Shown here in pieces: positions 22,595 through 35,000 of a stretch of DNA of 64,000 nucleotides (its first letter is position 1; each line of letters begins with the position of its first letter). The notes under the pieces are model-generated. The model saw nothing but the letters and a program-made list of their open reading frames with translations, was not told the DNA's origin and ran no database searches. Both the position numbers and the translations under genes were made by a program. This stretch comes from Triplophysa rosa (lineage: Eukaryota; Chordata; Actinopteri; Cypriniformes; Nemacheilidae), in NCBI RefSeq assembly GCF_024868665.1, contig NC_079895.1, positions 25,166,597-25,230,596 of the forward strand, in the 5' to 3' direction.

Positions 22595-23752
22595 TATGGA
22601 AGGCCAGAAGGGCCAAAACGTGTGAAACCAACGCGTTAACACGCAATTAACGCATTAACGCGTAGATACGTGTTAACACGTAATTGAGTGTTAACGTTAG
22701 TTTAAAACAACGTGTTAACCCGTAAATTATGTGTTAACACGTGGTTTTGTGTATGCACATTGGACCACAGAGCTTTACCACCACCTACTGGCGTGGCGTT
22801 ATTGCTTAAACAAAATAAAGCAAGAGACAATAGGCTTGTAAATTGCAAGATTTTATCTAAAATATATTGTGAACAATGTATTTTGAGGGAATAAGTAGTC
22901 TACAACTATATAGAATGATTGCAACATAATTAAAAATCAAGTATTGCTTAAATGGACCTATTAAACGTTGAAAGGCCATATTCAGAATATCAGGCTAATG
23001 AAGTGTAAGTTTATTTGCATCTTTCTCTAAACATTTTCATATACATGTGCATAATTCTATAGCCATGTTTGTTTAAAAAAGAAGTAAATCAATATCAGTA
23101 TTCATATTTCAAACCCTATGGATCAATATTTCTTAGTGAGCCCCTTTGATAACACTTATAAAGCTGAGATACCTTTGTGCATTGTTCTGCAAATTTTTTC
23201 AAGGTTCAGTGCATTCAGTAATACTGTATAATTCAATATAATGCCTTATCATCAGACACACTGAAGATTTGTGAAACCTTTTTTCAAATTTAATCACAAT
23301 AAATAAAGGTTTATTATTTCAGTGTATGTGTTTGATTCAGGTTAACAGGTGATGTTTGAGACCACCTTTGTTTCTTTAAGTACTTTGCCACCGGTGGCCC
23401 GCCACTGGTCCGCCAGCCTTATGTTAGCTGGGTATGTTCTGTTGATCTCTTTCAGGCGAATTTACCACTTTGTCCAAAGATACTAATAGTTTAAAGAAAA
23501 AACTGGATACAGAGAAAACTGTCTTTGTATGACAGAGACCTGTGAATGGTATTCCAACCTGAAAAAGCTATTGTTTGTCTACCCAAAAGCATTGATATTC
23601 ACAACAATAACATTGATGCGCACAAAAAAGAGCAATACCATGAAGCTTAAAAGAAAACCGAGTGTGTGTCCTGTCATTCGCTCGAGACACAACTTATTAA
23701 CTTGCCACTCAGTCAGAACTTTTAACCCAGAGGCCTTATCTTCAGTTTAGGG

Positions 23753-23945
23753 CAGTGGTCACCAACCCTGCTCCTGGAGATCGACCGTCCTGAAGATTTC
23801 AGCTCTAACCCCAATCAAACACACCTGAACTATCTAATCAAGGTGTTCAGGTTTGCTTGATAATGACAGACAGGTGTGCTGAAGCAGGGTTGGAGCTGCA
23901 GTCTGCAGGACGGTCGATCTCCAGGAACAGGGTTGGTGACCACTG
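23753..23945. mobile_element. 193-bp hAT MITE with perfect 8-bp target duplication
   Basis: Termini CAGTGGTCACCAACCCTG and GGGTTGGTGACCACTG are inverted repeats, extended by GGAGATCGA and its complement. GTTTAGGG lies directly on both sides. Confidence 0.93.
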
Positions 23946-24689
23946 GTTTAGGGCATTGGAAATTAGAATAGGGATAAAGGTTAGGGTAAAGCCTTTCAGA
24001 GATGTGAGACTCCATGCATTAATTCAATTGTACAAACGTGGAAATGTGTATAATTATGTGATAATGAATTGGTGATGAGTCTTTTATAAAGACTGGAAAT
24101 CCTTAAAGGTTGTACCATTACTTATAACCAGTAAACAAAAATACATAAAAGTTGTGATGTCTGTTACCAAGGCCGGTGTTAGCTATGTGGAATTTATAAA
24201 AAAGTTTATGTGAATATTCTATTCCAAAAATTAAATTAATTTAGATTTATTACTAATGCACTTTTATAATTTAGCATTGTTCCAAAGCAGCTTTACAGTG
24301 AATGCATATTAGTACAGATAGTAAAGGCAAAATAAAAGGTATAGAAATATAGGAAAAACATGACCATTACCTATAGCCAAGACTGTTATTATGTCTAGCT
24401 GTAGCCTATTTACTGTATCCTAATTATTTTTGAACGTGTATGGCTGAAATCATTAATTTTCTAGTACATAATAGGCACACACCCCAGCACCTGTAAACAG
24501 TCTGTAATAATACACTGTTATTTATTGTGATTCAATTTGAACAAAAGGTGTTATGTGTCTTGAATGCACAATGAAAAAAAGTGTTAATGGATCCACTGAA
24601 CCTTGAAAAACATTGCAGAACAATGCACAAAGATATCTCAGTATACCAGCTTCCAATACCAATAATGGGAGATCTTCTGTACACGGACC

Positions 24690-24765
24690 CTGCTTCGAGC
24701 CCCTTCTGGGACAGAAAGCCTTTCTGTGTGGAGTTTGCATGTTCTCCCAGTGTCAGTGTGGATTC
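24690..24765 (+). repeat. Retroposon fragment with TGTGGAGTTTGCATGTTCTCCC-type core
   Basis: This core motif is widespread in teleost retroposed repeats. Only about 75 bases are recognisable. Confidence 0.4.
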
Positions 24766-25560
24766 TGTACACCTAGTAAATCATCCATACAAAACTGTTG
24801 CTTTCTTTTTTGTTTATTTAACAAGCAAATGAGTCATAAGTTAGTTTGGCTGTATGGTCATCAAAAAGTTGGCCATCCTGTTGCTCACCCCTCCATACCT
24901 AAACAACTAACACACTGGAAATAAAAAAGACAGAGGTGAATGCCAATATGTGATAACAAATAACCAATAAAAACATTGACTTCATTCCACTACACACAGG
25001 TTGCCTTTATAAGTCTTATGGATGTTATGAAACTAGCTCACTAACAAAAAAATGAATGCATTGGGGTTGACATATGAATATTGATATTCATTTACTTTTT
25101 AACATGTCAGTAAAAAAACTTGTCTATAGAAATGTGCTACAGTATAAGTGTTTGTGAAAATGTTATTTGGCAAAAATATGCAATTAAACTTACACAATTT
25201 ATATGTTGATGCTGAAAATGGCCATGCCATTCAGCGTTTAAAAAGTCAATTTATACAATACTTGATTTTTAAGTATTATGTAATCATTCTATATAGTTGT
25301 AGACTACTTATGCCCTCAAAATACATTGTTCAGAATATACTTTAGATAAAATCTTGCAATTTACAAGCCTAGTCTGTTGGTTCTGTTTGTTTGAGCAATA
25401 CCACCACGCCAGTAGGTGGTGGTAAAGCTCCGTGGTCCAATGTGCATGCACAAAACCACGTGTTAACAAATAATTTACGGGTTAACGCGTCGTTTTAAAC
25501 GACGCGTTAACACGCAATTACGCATTAACACGTATCTACTAATGCGTTAATTGCACGCGT

Positions 25561-26258
25561 AAAGCTGGATTTATACATTTGCCTAGCTCCGCTCTGCGAG
25601 CCTCCGCTGACTGCACGTGTACCTCCGCAAATGGACGAGGCGTTTATAGTTGACGCGCATGCCGATGTGCTATTCTTTGAAACAACAGAGGGCGACTCGG
25701 AGTAATCGATTCAACTAACCAGCACGTATTAGCGTGGAGAAGAAGTGGTTTGCTTGAACAACGCAATTTACCATGGTTTTACTTTTGTATTTATAGTATA
25801 AATCATAGTGGCCACAAATTTACTATTGTCTCACTACAAGCACATTAGTTATATGATGTTTCTTATAAAACTATGGTAATATAAACAGAACAGTCCCCCA
25901 AAAACATGTCTCGACACTTATATTATAGTACAACTTACCTTTCATAAGAAGTGCTTCACATATTAAACTTTACATATGTTATTTAAAACGTATTGGATAA
26001 AGAGTCTGCATTGTTCTAAGTGGATTAATCATTGAGATGCATGTATAGACGTGCCTGCTCGGCTAGACTCGTATCCCCCTTGTTCATTTTCAGATGCGTT
26101 GCCGCGTGCGCAGTTACAAAAAAAGCCGTGCACACTTCCACGCGAAATGAGGTCACGCGCACTCAAAGCGAACTTCCGCCAACACCGCGATGACGTCATG
26201 TTTGCAGCGCACACCCAAGCGAACTTGCGGACGCGTCGAGTATAAAGCAGCCTTAATA
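25561..26258. mobile_element. MITE inserted in the right arm of the GTTAAC element
   Basis: It interrupts the right arm where the left arm is continuous. Ends AGCTGGATTTATAC and GTATAAAGCAGCCT are inverted repeats with TAA on both sides, as in PIF/Harbinger-type elements. The interior is GC-rich. Confidence 0.7.
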
Positions 26259-26630
26259 CGTGTTAACGCATTGGTTTCACACGTGTTGGCCCTTCTGGCC
26301 TTCCATATAAAGGGGGCAAAATGTGTGAATCTAACGCGTTAACACGTATCTACATGTTAACACGCATTTTACGTGTTAATATCAATTTTCACATGTCAAC
26401 CCAGTGCATGTATTTAGTTAATGAGCCCCTTTGATAACACCCCTAAAGTTGCACTTCACTCCAGAAATTGATTAGCCTTTATTTTACTCACCCTTAAACT
26501 GTCCCAGGTGTATATGACCTTCTTATTTAAGCGGACCAGAGTCTGAATTATATTGAATGATATCCTGGCTCTTCCCAGCTTGATAATGGTGGTGAATGGT
26601 GGCCATTATTCAGCAATTATGGGGTCAAAC

Positions 26631-27483
26631 CACTGATCTATATAAATGACTGGATTGAGTTTAGAACGCTAAACCAATGGCAGGAGGTGTAGCCACCGGA
26701 AGTGTTCGCGCTGCCATGGTAGTATGCCCTACCGACAGAGGGCATCAATGACTTACAGTCAAAATAACAATCTAAAATAACCCGTTCTGCAGCGTACCAG
26801 GCATTAAACGGACAGTTCGCCCAAAAATTTAAATTCTGTCATTTACAGGTTGTTCCAAACCTGTATACATTTCTTTGTTCTGCTGAACACAAAGGAAGAT
26901 ATTTCGAATAATGTCAGTAACCACACAGATCTCATCCCCCATTGACTCCAATAGTATTTATTTTCCCTACTATGGCAGTAAATGGGGGATAAGATCTGTT
27001 TGGTTACTGACATTCTTCCAAAGATCTCCCTTTATATTCAGCAAAACAAAGAAACTTGTATAGGTTTGGAACAACCTGAGGGTGAGTAAATGATGACAGA
27101 ATTTTTATTTTTGGGTGAACTATCCCTTTAAGAACATATACAGTCTGTATTTATATGTATTTAGAATGAGCACATTTGTCATGTTAAGGTGTCTCGTCCG
27201 TCTGCTGATCTGATATGTACGCTACTGTAATGAAGATAAATTTAACTCACTTAATATCTAAGATGGGAAACTTCCTGACTTTAAATAAATAACCATTTAC
27301 ATGCTTAAGACAACTGTGTTATAAGAATGCACTGACAGATTTTTTATATGAAAACGGGCACTGGTAAAGTACCGTTTTAACTCCCAATTAATTTTATAGA
27401 ACGTTTGGGCATACCAACATGACGGCACGATTGCTTCAGTGTAATGACGTCACGAGTAATCCAGTCATTTATATAGATCAGTG
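26631..27483. mobile_element. 853-bp hAT-type element with perfect 8-bp target duplication
   Basis: Termini CACTGATCTATATAAATGAC and GTCATTTATATAGATCAGTG are exact inverted repeats. GGTCAAAC flanks both ends. It has no transposase frame and carries a nested TTAA MITE. Confidence 0.9.
26808..27127. mobile_element. Palindromic TTAA MITE, copy nested in a hAT
   Basis: Ends ACGGACAGTTCGCCCAAAAA and TTTTTGGGTGAACTATCCCT are inverted, flanked by TTAA on each side. The interior also folds, with TTGTTCCAAACCTGTATA opposite TATAGGTTTGGAACAAC. Confidence 0.85.
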
Positions 27484-27491
27484 GGTCAAAC

Positions 27492-28144
27492 CCAACCAAG
27501 GCACAAAGGGAAATACATGTGGTCATGTCTGATCATGGGTTTTTGAAAATCAGATTTAAAAACATATGTAAAAGAATTTAAACTACAATATAGTCCGCCT
27601 ATCGCGGATTAGATTAGAAGACGCTGATTGGCAAAATTGTATATCATGGCTTAAAATATGTCCAATTCTTGAATCAGTAATTGGCTAATTTGTTACATAG
27701 ACCCGCCTCCGAGGGAAATTTCTCGATTGCCCCAGAATTGAGTTTGCGATATGAAGACAAGCAGGCAGGACATGTAGTAGAAGCATATATTTCGCACACA
27801 TGATTTTCCATCAAATATCATATCATAAATATAAATTTTTATAAAGTATTTTATTGTTATTTTGTGTGTGTAGTGCAGGGAGGTCGGCACCCTATCGCCC
27901 TCTATAGGCCAGCCGCCACTGCTCCTACACTGTCATCTCAGACCTCACACGGACTGAGGAGCAACAAACTAAACAGCTTCACTTTTCACAATAGAAAGAG
28001 TACATAATACACCATGTATATATTTGTATACACATCCATAGACACAATAATTCCATCTAAGGCAAAAAAAAATGCAATTACATTGCAAATCAATATAGGC
28101 TAATAGGTAATATCAAAAATGCACATCAGATGGAAGATAACCAG
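27492..28144. other. AT-rich intergenic stretch
   Basis: No gene or clear repeat boundary is seen. A short GC-richer patch near 27875-27960 is not assignable. Confidence 0.3.
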
Positions 28145-29312
28145 GGGCCTGTTTCAATAAGGAGGTTCAACCAACACCGAGTTAAAATGTGAACTCTGAG
28201 TTGATTTACTCAGAGAATCGCAACTCTGAGTTTTCGGTTTCAGAACAGGTGATTTCAATTAGTTCAATCCACTCTGAGTAAGTTCACTCTAGGTTACGCG
28301 CGTGCACCATTGATTTAAAAAGCCATCATCAATTGAGCGAAGATAGCACGATTCACCATGGCAACAGCACCAAAAAAAGCAACATGGCGGCAGAAAGCAC
28401 ATGAGAGTGAGGCACACTTTCCGCTCGATTTACTGATGTCCTGAAAATGACTTAAGTTTAAATTAATAAATTGATACCAATAAACAAATAAATTAATCAT
28501 TAAATGAATGAAACAACAGAAATAATAAAAAAAATAGTATGTTCTCACTCGCCATGAGTGCTCTAGTTACGCAAGTAAGACGTCATGGTGTATAGGACAC
28601 CTGTAGGGCGTCAGACTCTCGTGCAAAGTTAGACTGATCACCGGTTCGAATCCTGCTCTGAACAGATTTCACTTGGAATGGCAGCATGTCAAATTTACTT
28701 GTTTATTACCTTTATCGCTTCATTTCTGCATGTATGTCTGTATTTATTCATTTCTTTATTCATGCACTTTATTTATGTGTAAGGATGGATGAGATATATT
28801 TTGATACATCTAATTCACTGTAAAGAAAAACGGTAGTTTTAATAAAAATGCACAGGGAAATGACAAAATTCCACTCGGTGCTCTCCTGAAATCAAAGTAC
28901 ATTCCAATGAATAAATGCAGCCTCTTCATGAATCCTCTAAAAAAGCACATATGACATACAGTATAAGTCACTGAGATGGTCTCTGTGTAATCAAAATGTG
29001 TGCCATGAATGACTGTATTAATGAATGAATGGATGAGTTACACCACTTGCGCTTTAAAAGGGGGAGGAGATCGAAATAAACTCTGGGTTTACCAAAGAAA
29101 ACCTGCTCCCGACCAGGTTAGGTTCACAGAGTAAGTTACTATGGTTACTGACTCCGAGTATAAGATACCTCTCCTTTAGAAACGGGCTTGAGTTACCCCG
29201 CTTTCTCAGGTTTGACATACCTCACATTCTGAAACGGAAAACCCAGAGTTTCCCTCATTTCAGGGTTAATATACTCAGAGTTTTCACTAAACCTCCTTTC
29301 TGAAACGGGCCC
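28145..29312. mobile_element. 1.17-kb DNA element with GGGCC(T/C)GTTTCA termini
   Basis: Starts GGGCCTGTTTCA with AAGGAGGTT and ends AACCTCCTTTCTGAAACGGGCCC. CAG flanks both ends, a 3-bp duplication compatible with PIF/Harbinger. ACTCTGAG motifs are repeated in both arms. Near 28580-28665 it holds a tRNA-like stretch ending GGTTCGAATCC. No transposase frame is seen. Confidence 0.75.
28580..28665 (+). repeat. tRNA-like sequence inside a DNA element
   Basis: GTGTATAGGACACC, CGTCAGACTCTCGTG and GGTTCGAATCC resemble D-arm, anticodon-arm and box-B elements of a tRNA or a tRNA-derived SINE head. A second, more diverged copy is at about 51450-51530. I would not call it a functional tRNA. Confidence 0.35.
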
Positions 29313-29881
29313 CAGTTCATATAACATATTTACACATTTGACAAAACAAGGATCGATCAATTAATGATTTTTTCATAATTTTGTAACACTTTTAAACAGA
29401 ACGACTACAACACATACATCTCTCGTCTCAGACCTCATGCAGACTGTGTAGAGATCGCGCCAGCGCACCAATAACATCACAACCGCGAAGCACAAAGGAC
29501 TCATAAGAAAATAAATGACAAATACAAACACAGACACCTTTCTCTTTTGTCCCACAATATATAATATCCTGACAGAATTGTATCACCAGCATGAATCATC
29601 TTTACATAGTGGCTCGTCTCTTGGTCAACTACTTAAACAGGCCCTTTTTATTACTGTATAATCACCTGAATTTATTCCCGTGATAACCCCTGCCCTTTCC
29701 AATAATATGGATGGCTTTCCTTTAATTTGTATGTGCCATGGTCAGCTCTGAGGTAACTGCAGTCAATCTGGCTTAGGGCATTTTATTTCATTTCAAGCAA
29801 GTCTGTTCAACAAAACAAACAAAAAATACAATAATTGTTTCCTACTATGGTATGATGTCAGTTGCTAAGATTTTTCTTAAA

Positions 29882-30433
29882 GGGGTCATATGGCGCGAAC
29901 ACGTGTTTGTCTGTCTTTGGTGCGTTATAAGTTGCCCATGCATGTATTAGACACGTAAAATTGCAAAAATAAAGTGTGAGAACAAAAGATGCATTCTATG
30001 TAAAAGCGAATGCTCACCCAGACCTGCCTGAAACGCCTCCTGTAACCACACCCCCACAAATCTACGTCAGTTGGTGGTCTGATTTGACTAAGACCGCTCA
30101 AATGTATACTCAAGTAAGGTGGGCGTATCTGTCAGTACAATTGAAGAGGAACCTGATGTTCCAAATATGGTAAGAGGCGTTACATTTCCGTCACACGCTT
30201 GCAGTATTCCACCAATCACTACGCAGTGGTTAACCGGCCAATCATAGCACACCTCGCTTTTCAGAGCCATGAGCTTTGAAAAAATCTGTGCGTTTCAGAG
30301 AGGCGGAGCAGAGATACAAACATGCATGTTATGTGGAAAATACGGCGTTTTTAACCTTAAATCGTGTATACACATTGCATTACATCGAAAACAAACGACA
30401 ATGTTCGTTTTAGCCGTGTCATATGACTCCATT
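29882..30433. mobile_element. MITE with GGGGTCATATG termini
   Basis: Left end AAAGGGGTCATATGGCGCG and right end CGTGTCATATGACTCC are inverted repeats, and TTAA precedes the left end. The interior is GC-richer than its surroundings, with no gene. Confidence 0.55.
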
Positions 30434-30446
30434 AATGATTTTAATT

Positions 30447-30545
30447 GTGTTCAACAGAACAAAGACATGTATACAGGTTTGGAACAACTTGAGGGAGAGT
30501 AAATGATGACAGAATTTTCATTTTTGTGTGGAGTATCCCTTCAAT
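30447..30545. repeat. Palindromic TTAA MITE, right-end fragment
   Basis: GTATACAGGTTTGGAACAAC, GAGTAAATGATGACAGAAT and GGAGTATCCCT match the right half of the 26808-27127 element. Confidence 0.7.
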
Positions 30546-31852
30546 TAATATTTTTTATTCAAGCATAAACTAATGCTTCTCTGAAATAAGCTTTGATGGT
30601 TTTTTATCATTCAAACATGCTTTTTCATTATTTGTTTGCATTGTTTTTTATTTGTTATTGTATTCGTACAGAGATAAAAGGCTTGATTTTGAAGTTCAAA
30701 AGCCCCTCAGGACTGCTTTGATCTTCAGCTCGAGGAAATAATAGATGTATTTAAAGGGTTAAATTCCTGAAAGCGAAATGAAAAGTAAAAGTGGAACCTC
30801 TATTACCAAATGTTTTTTTAATCGGACACTGCTAAAAAATAATTGATCAAAATTAATGCTGTGGTTATTCATTGATACATCCAAGACCATGATAATAAAA
30901 TAAATATCTGCTTAGCATTCAGTGTATAAAAATAGCTATTATTTTTTTCCATAAAAAACAATGTAATTTATTACCAACAGCTGTCGATCGGAAAAAACAT
31001 AGCCGACCTCATAGTGCGTTAAAAAGCAGTAGTATCAGCACAAAACCATGTGAATGTGGATTAGTGTCTGAGCTACGATGGGAATCAGAAATCGAATACA
31101 AAACCTGTATGTATGTTTCTTATTGTTTGGGGTGAGGAGTTAATGTCAACAACAAATATTAGTTATCAGGGCTTTAAAAATAACTCTAACCAGCCGCTCA
31201 AAGCCAAAGCCAGATTGACAGCCTTTTGCGTCTGTTGTCTGAGAGTACTGTGCTGTGAGCAGTCATTTCGGGATCCCAGAAGAAAGCGGTGGTCTTGAAG
31301 TGAGCACCCACCTGCCAACACATACATTTTCCCCTTTCCTTTAGCCCGAATAACACTTGACTCGTTGCGACTGGGAGGCAATGTCAGCCTTTTGAAATGC
31401 TCCACTGTTAGAGTCATATCTCTCTCAGAGAGGAGACGGAGACACAGTGGACATGACAAGCCAATCCAAGCCTCTCGGATGACAGCAGTTTAAAAGTCAG
31501 CATAAAATATTTCAGTTGAAATTCTTGGCTCTTTCATTAGAAAGTCCATGATGGATGTCAATGTCAACGCAATTCTGAAGCTCTTTGAATAATCACTTAG
31601 CCGTCAGAATTTTTTACATGGTGGGAGGAAAAACCATGGACAGGGCTGTCAGTGCTCGATTCCTAGGAGAGAGTAGCTTTAACCAGTCTGAGTTACAGTG
31701 GCCAAATCCTCAAAGTAATTATAATCAAACACGTTCTCGTCTCATGTTAAATGTTCATATCCACATCAATGCATTCTCTCCCGTAGCCTAATACAAGTTG
31801 GTTAAAGTGGTTTTGGGCAGGCTTGGTTACAGCAGTAGGAAACGGAATGGGT
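30546..31852. other. Region 3' of ptgfrn, no gene recognised
   Basis: This holds the 3' UTR of ptgfrn near its right edge. The remaining sequence is AT-rich and shows no exon-like frame or defined repeat. Confidence 0.35.
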
Positions 31853-32019
31853 TTAATCCATCTCTAGGTCTATAAGCTTGTTGCGGGGTCGGGGTGTGTG
31901 CATGGGGTTTTTGGAGAAACAGCAGTGGGAAACACCAAGACCCAGCAGCACTGAGAGGAGACAAGCGATCACAGCAGCAGCTACACCATAACTCACAGGC
32001 ATCTTCAAAGAATCCAACA
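31853..32019 (-). CDS. ptgfrn: ptgfrn exon 9: transmembrane segment, tail and stop
   Basis: It has LLDSLKMPVSYG, a hydrophobic run VAAAVIACLLSVLLGLGV, then HCCFSKNP with a Cys-Cys pair suited to palmitoylation. It ends KLIDLEMD followed by TAA. Confidence 0.95.
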
Positions 32020-35000
32020 CTACAGAAAGAAGAAACATAACCAATTATAATGAGTCAATGACATTATACACAGTATGAGGACAAATTGATTGCATTTAGT
32101 GATCGGGGCCCATATTCACTAACCATTTTGTCTTACCGCTAAGTTTTTAGTTATGAGTTTCTTCTTAAAACCTATTCACAATGCTGCTGAGAGCAACTTT
32201 TACTAAGTAACAGAGAAATCATAAGAGAAGGCATGTATTTCAGAAATATTATCCTGTGTGGAATTAGCACAATATCGATAATGGTGGTTTTTAATATCAC
32301 GATTATTGTGCCATTGTTAGCCTGTATGTAATACATGAAATGGTAAATAACCATGTTTACATGACGACTATGAAGTGGTATGTTTGAACAATTAGCATTC
32401 CAAAAAATTATCATCTGAGAAAATTCCACTACAGCATTAAAACTTCATTCTCAGCTTTGCATATTCTTCAGAAGATTTGGAATACAGCACAAATAATATC
32501 ATATAAACAGTCATATGAACTTAAAGGGATAGTTCCCCCAAATTACTCAACCGAATTACTCACTCTAGTTGTTCCAAATCTGTATAAAATTCTTTGTTTG
32601 GTTGAACACAGAGAACGATATTTGGACGAATGCTTGTAACCAAACAGTTCTTGGACCCCATTGACTACCATAGTAGGACAAATTACAACGGTCGTCAAAA
32701 GTGCCCCAGAACTGTTTGCTGTCCTACATTCTTCGAAATATCTTCTTTTTTGTTCAAGTGATTTTTCCTACTAAACTGTTTGGTTACAAGCATTCTTCCA
32801 AATATGTGTCTCTACGTTCATCAGAACAAAAAAATTATACAGATTCTAAACAATTTAAAGGTGAGTAAATGACAACAGATTTTTTTATTTTTGAGTAAAC
32901 CGTCCCTTTAAGTTATGGCTCAGAATGGTATATCAGTAAATAATGATTTTTGTTTCACAGACAAGGCTTAAGGTTAGTCCCAGACTAAAATGAATGTTTG
33001 AGCTGTCTTGACTGAAAATAACTTGTCCTGACATATCCTAATATATGTCAATGCCCGTGTTAAAAGCAACTTAATATCGTAATTTAACCAAGGCATAGTC
33101 CTGGCTTAAGCCCAAAGTATAGTCCGGCTGTCCGCACGACGTAATTATCGTCATCAGGAGGGTCCGTGGTCATCTGCACACCCCGTCCTCGTGCAGCCCA
33201 ATTTTTAAAACTGCGCAGACGGAACGTGTACAACAGTGCATGCGTGAAAAAATATTGAACCAGCCGAGTCCACTAGGTGACGTACTGCGCATGTGTCGAA
33301 CTCATCTATCCGCGCTGTGCGGACACGTTTGTGCGCAAGACGGACACAGACGCGGAAAGTCAAGTATACCCCGCCCACTAAGCTAAGCCTTGTCAGTGAA
33401 AGCAGGCCTAGAATTCAACACAACTTCTATTTACAACATGCTTACATTCTAGTTTAATAGAGAGAAAAACAGGGGCAGACTTGAGGTCCTGGCCCTTGGT
33501 CCACACTCCAGTTGCAGGAGACAGTAACCAGGGTGTGGCAGTGCAATAGTATTCTCCCACATCGTTGTCCTCGGTTTTATGTACACCAAGGACAAATGTC
33601 TGCCAGTCAGTACGTTCCAAACTGCACTGAGTTCTGTCACCACCAGTCTTCTTCACCACTCCCCAGCGATCCATGCTTATAAGAGGCAGCACACCTCCAT
33701 TATCTACAGCTCTTTCTGAACTCTGGAACCAGCGTATGTCGAACGCCACATCACCTACAGGACGGACAGAGTAAAAAAGCACATTATATTTTTTGCTGCA
33801 GTGGTACACAGGAAACACATCTAGCTTTTAAAGGGATACTCCACCCAAAAATGAATAGAAAAAATGTCATGAATTGCCCCCCCCCAACAAAGTTGTTCCA
33901 AACCTGTATAAAAACATTTGTTCTGATGAACACAAAGAAAGATAATTGAAAAAATGTTTGCAACTGACAGTTCTAGGACATCATTGACTGCCATAGTAGG
34001 AATAATTATGGCAGTCAAAGGTGCCGCAGAATTGTTTGCTTTCCTAAATGCTTCAAAATATCTAACTTTGTGTTCAACAACAGAACCAAAAAATGATACA
34101 ACAGCAGGGGGATTGGCGAGTCGTTCTGTTTTCCTCAATCGAGGAAATTACATGGGCACCCTGGAACTGATCAGTGAAAACGCCAAAAATGTGAGAAGAA
34201 TTTATAAAGATAATGGGCATCAGATTGCTTCCTGAAATTATTGCCAAAGTGAAAGTGGCCAAGTACTTTTCGATTAGCATCGGTCCACCTTCCGACATGA
34301 CGCACATCCATCAGCTTAATTTATCATGAGGTATGTTTCATCTGAGGGCCTTGCTGAAGAGAGATTTCGAAAAATTCCTCCCTGTAGCAAGCCACACAGG
34401 GAAAGCACTTTGCAGAAATGATGCCAATATTCAAGAGTCACTGATGAAATGGCAGAAGACAACACAGAACCTGATGGATTCCTGCACAAAACAGCTCATA
34501 CCTTCGGAACGGTATAACAAACTTTTAGTGGTTTTAAAACCGTGACTGCCCAAACCGCGGTATACCTTGAAGCGGTATCGGCCCATGCCTACTGCATTGT
34601 ATTAGTCGGTTTCAGTGGTTTTGTGTAAGCAGATATTTCTTGAGACGACACCGTGTTTACAGGATTAAAAGGGAAGAAAGATCGGATTTATAGCAGACAT
34701 TACACAAACATTACTTACCAGTGTTTGGAGCAGCACTCAATGTGGACATAATGCATTTCATTTTGACTGTGTCCCCAGGTAACACCTTGCTGGTATGTGA
34801 TTGAATGGATATGTTAAATACTGGACCTGCAAAGAGGAAGAACGCACTTGTCTGTTTAAAAGTCAAAGCACACTTTCCATCATAAAAGACTAAACACCAC
34901 ACATAACAGAACATTTCGACAGTATCAATTTTTAAGCATATGCTAGTATACAGATACTAGCAAGACTCCTTTAGAATCTGGTGAAAGGTATTATATAATT

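Larger units (their letters stand above)
22595..26307. mobile_element. 3.7-kb element with long inverted arms rich in GTTAAC
   Basis: Left arm (22595-22946) and right arm (25258-26307, interrupted) are inverted copies over about 350 bp. Ends are TATGGAAGGCCAGAAGGGCC and its reverse complement, flanked on both sides by TAAAGG. Each arm has an outer block crowded with GTTAAC/ACGTGTTAACACGT-type palindromes and an inner block with the CACCACCTACTGGCGTGG segment. The core (22947-25257) has no recognisable transposase and carries a hAT MITE. I infer a non-autonomous DNA transposon whose GTTAAC cluster could be transposase-binding subterminal repeats. Confidence 0.7.

Noticed and set aside
24581..24924. 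Frames of 83 and 103 codons near a cysteine-rich stretch
   Set aside because: The cysteines come from a retroposon core (GTTTGCATGTTCTCCC). This is not a zinc-finger gene.
28580..28665. Functional tRNA gene
   Set aside because: I could not fold a full cloverleaf, and the stretch is part of a repeated element with a diverged second copy.
33408..33446. Read-through of ptgfrn exon 8 to a stop, giving a secreted form
   Set aside because: A good donor (GTAAGC) precedes the stop, and the next exon supplies the TM and the LEMD end. Without transcripts the secreted form is only a possibility.
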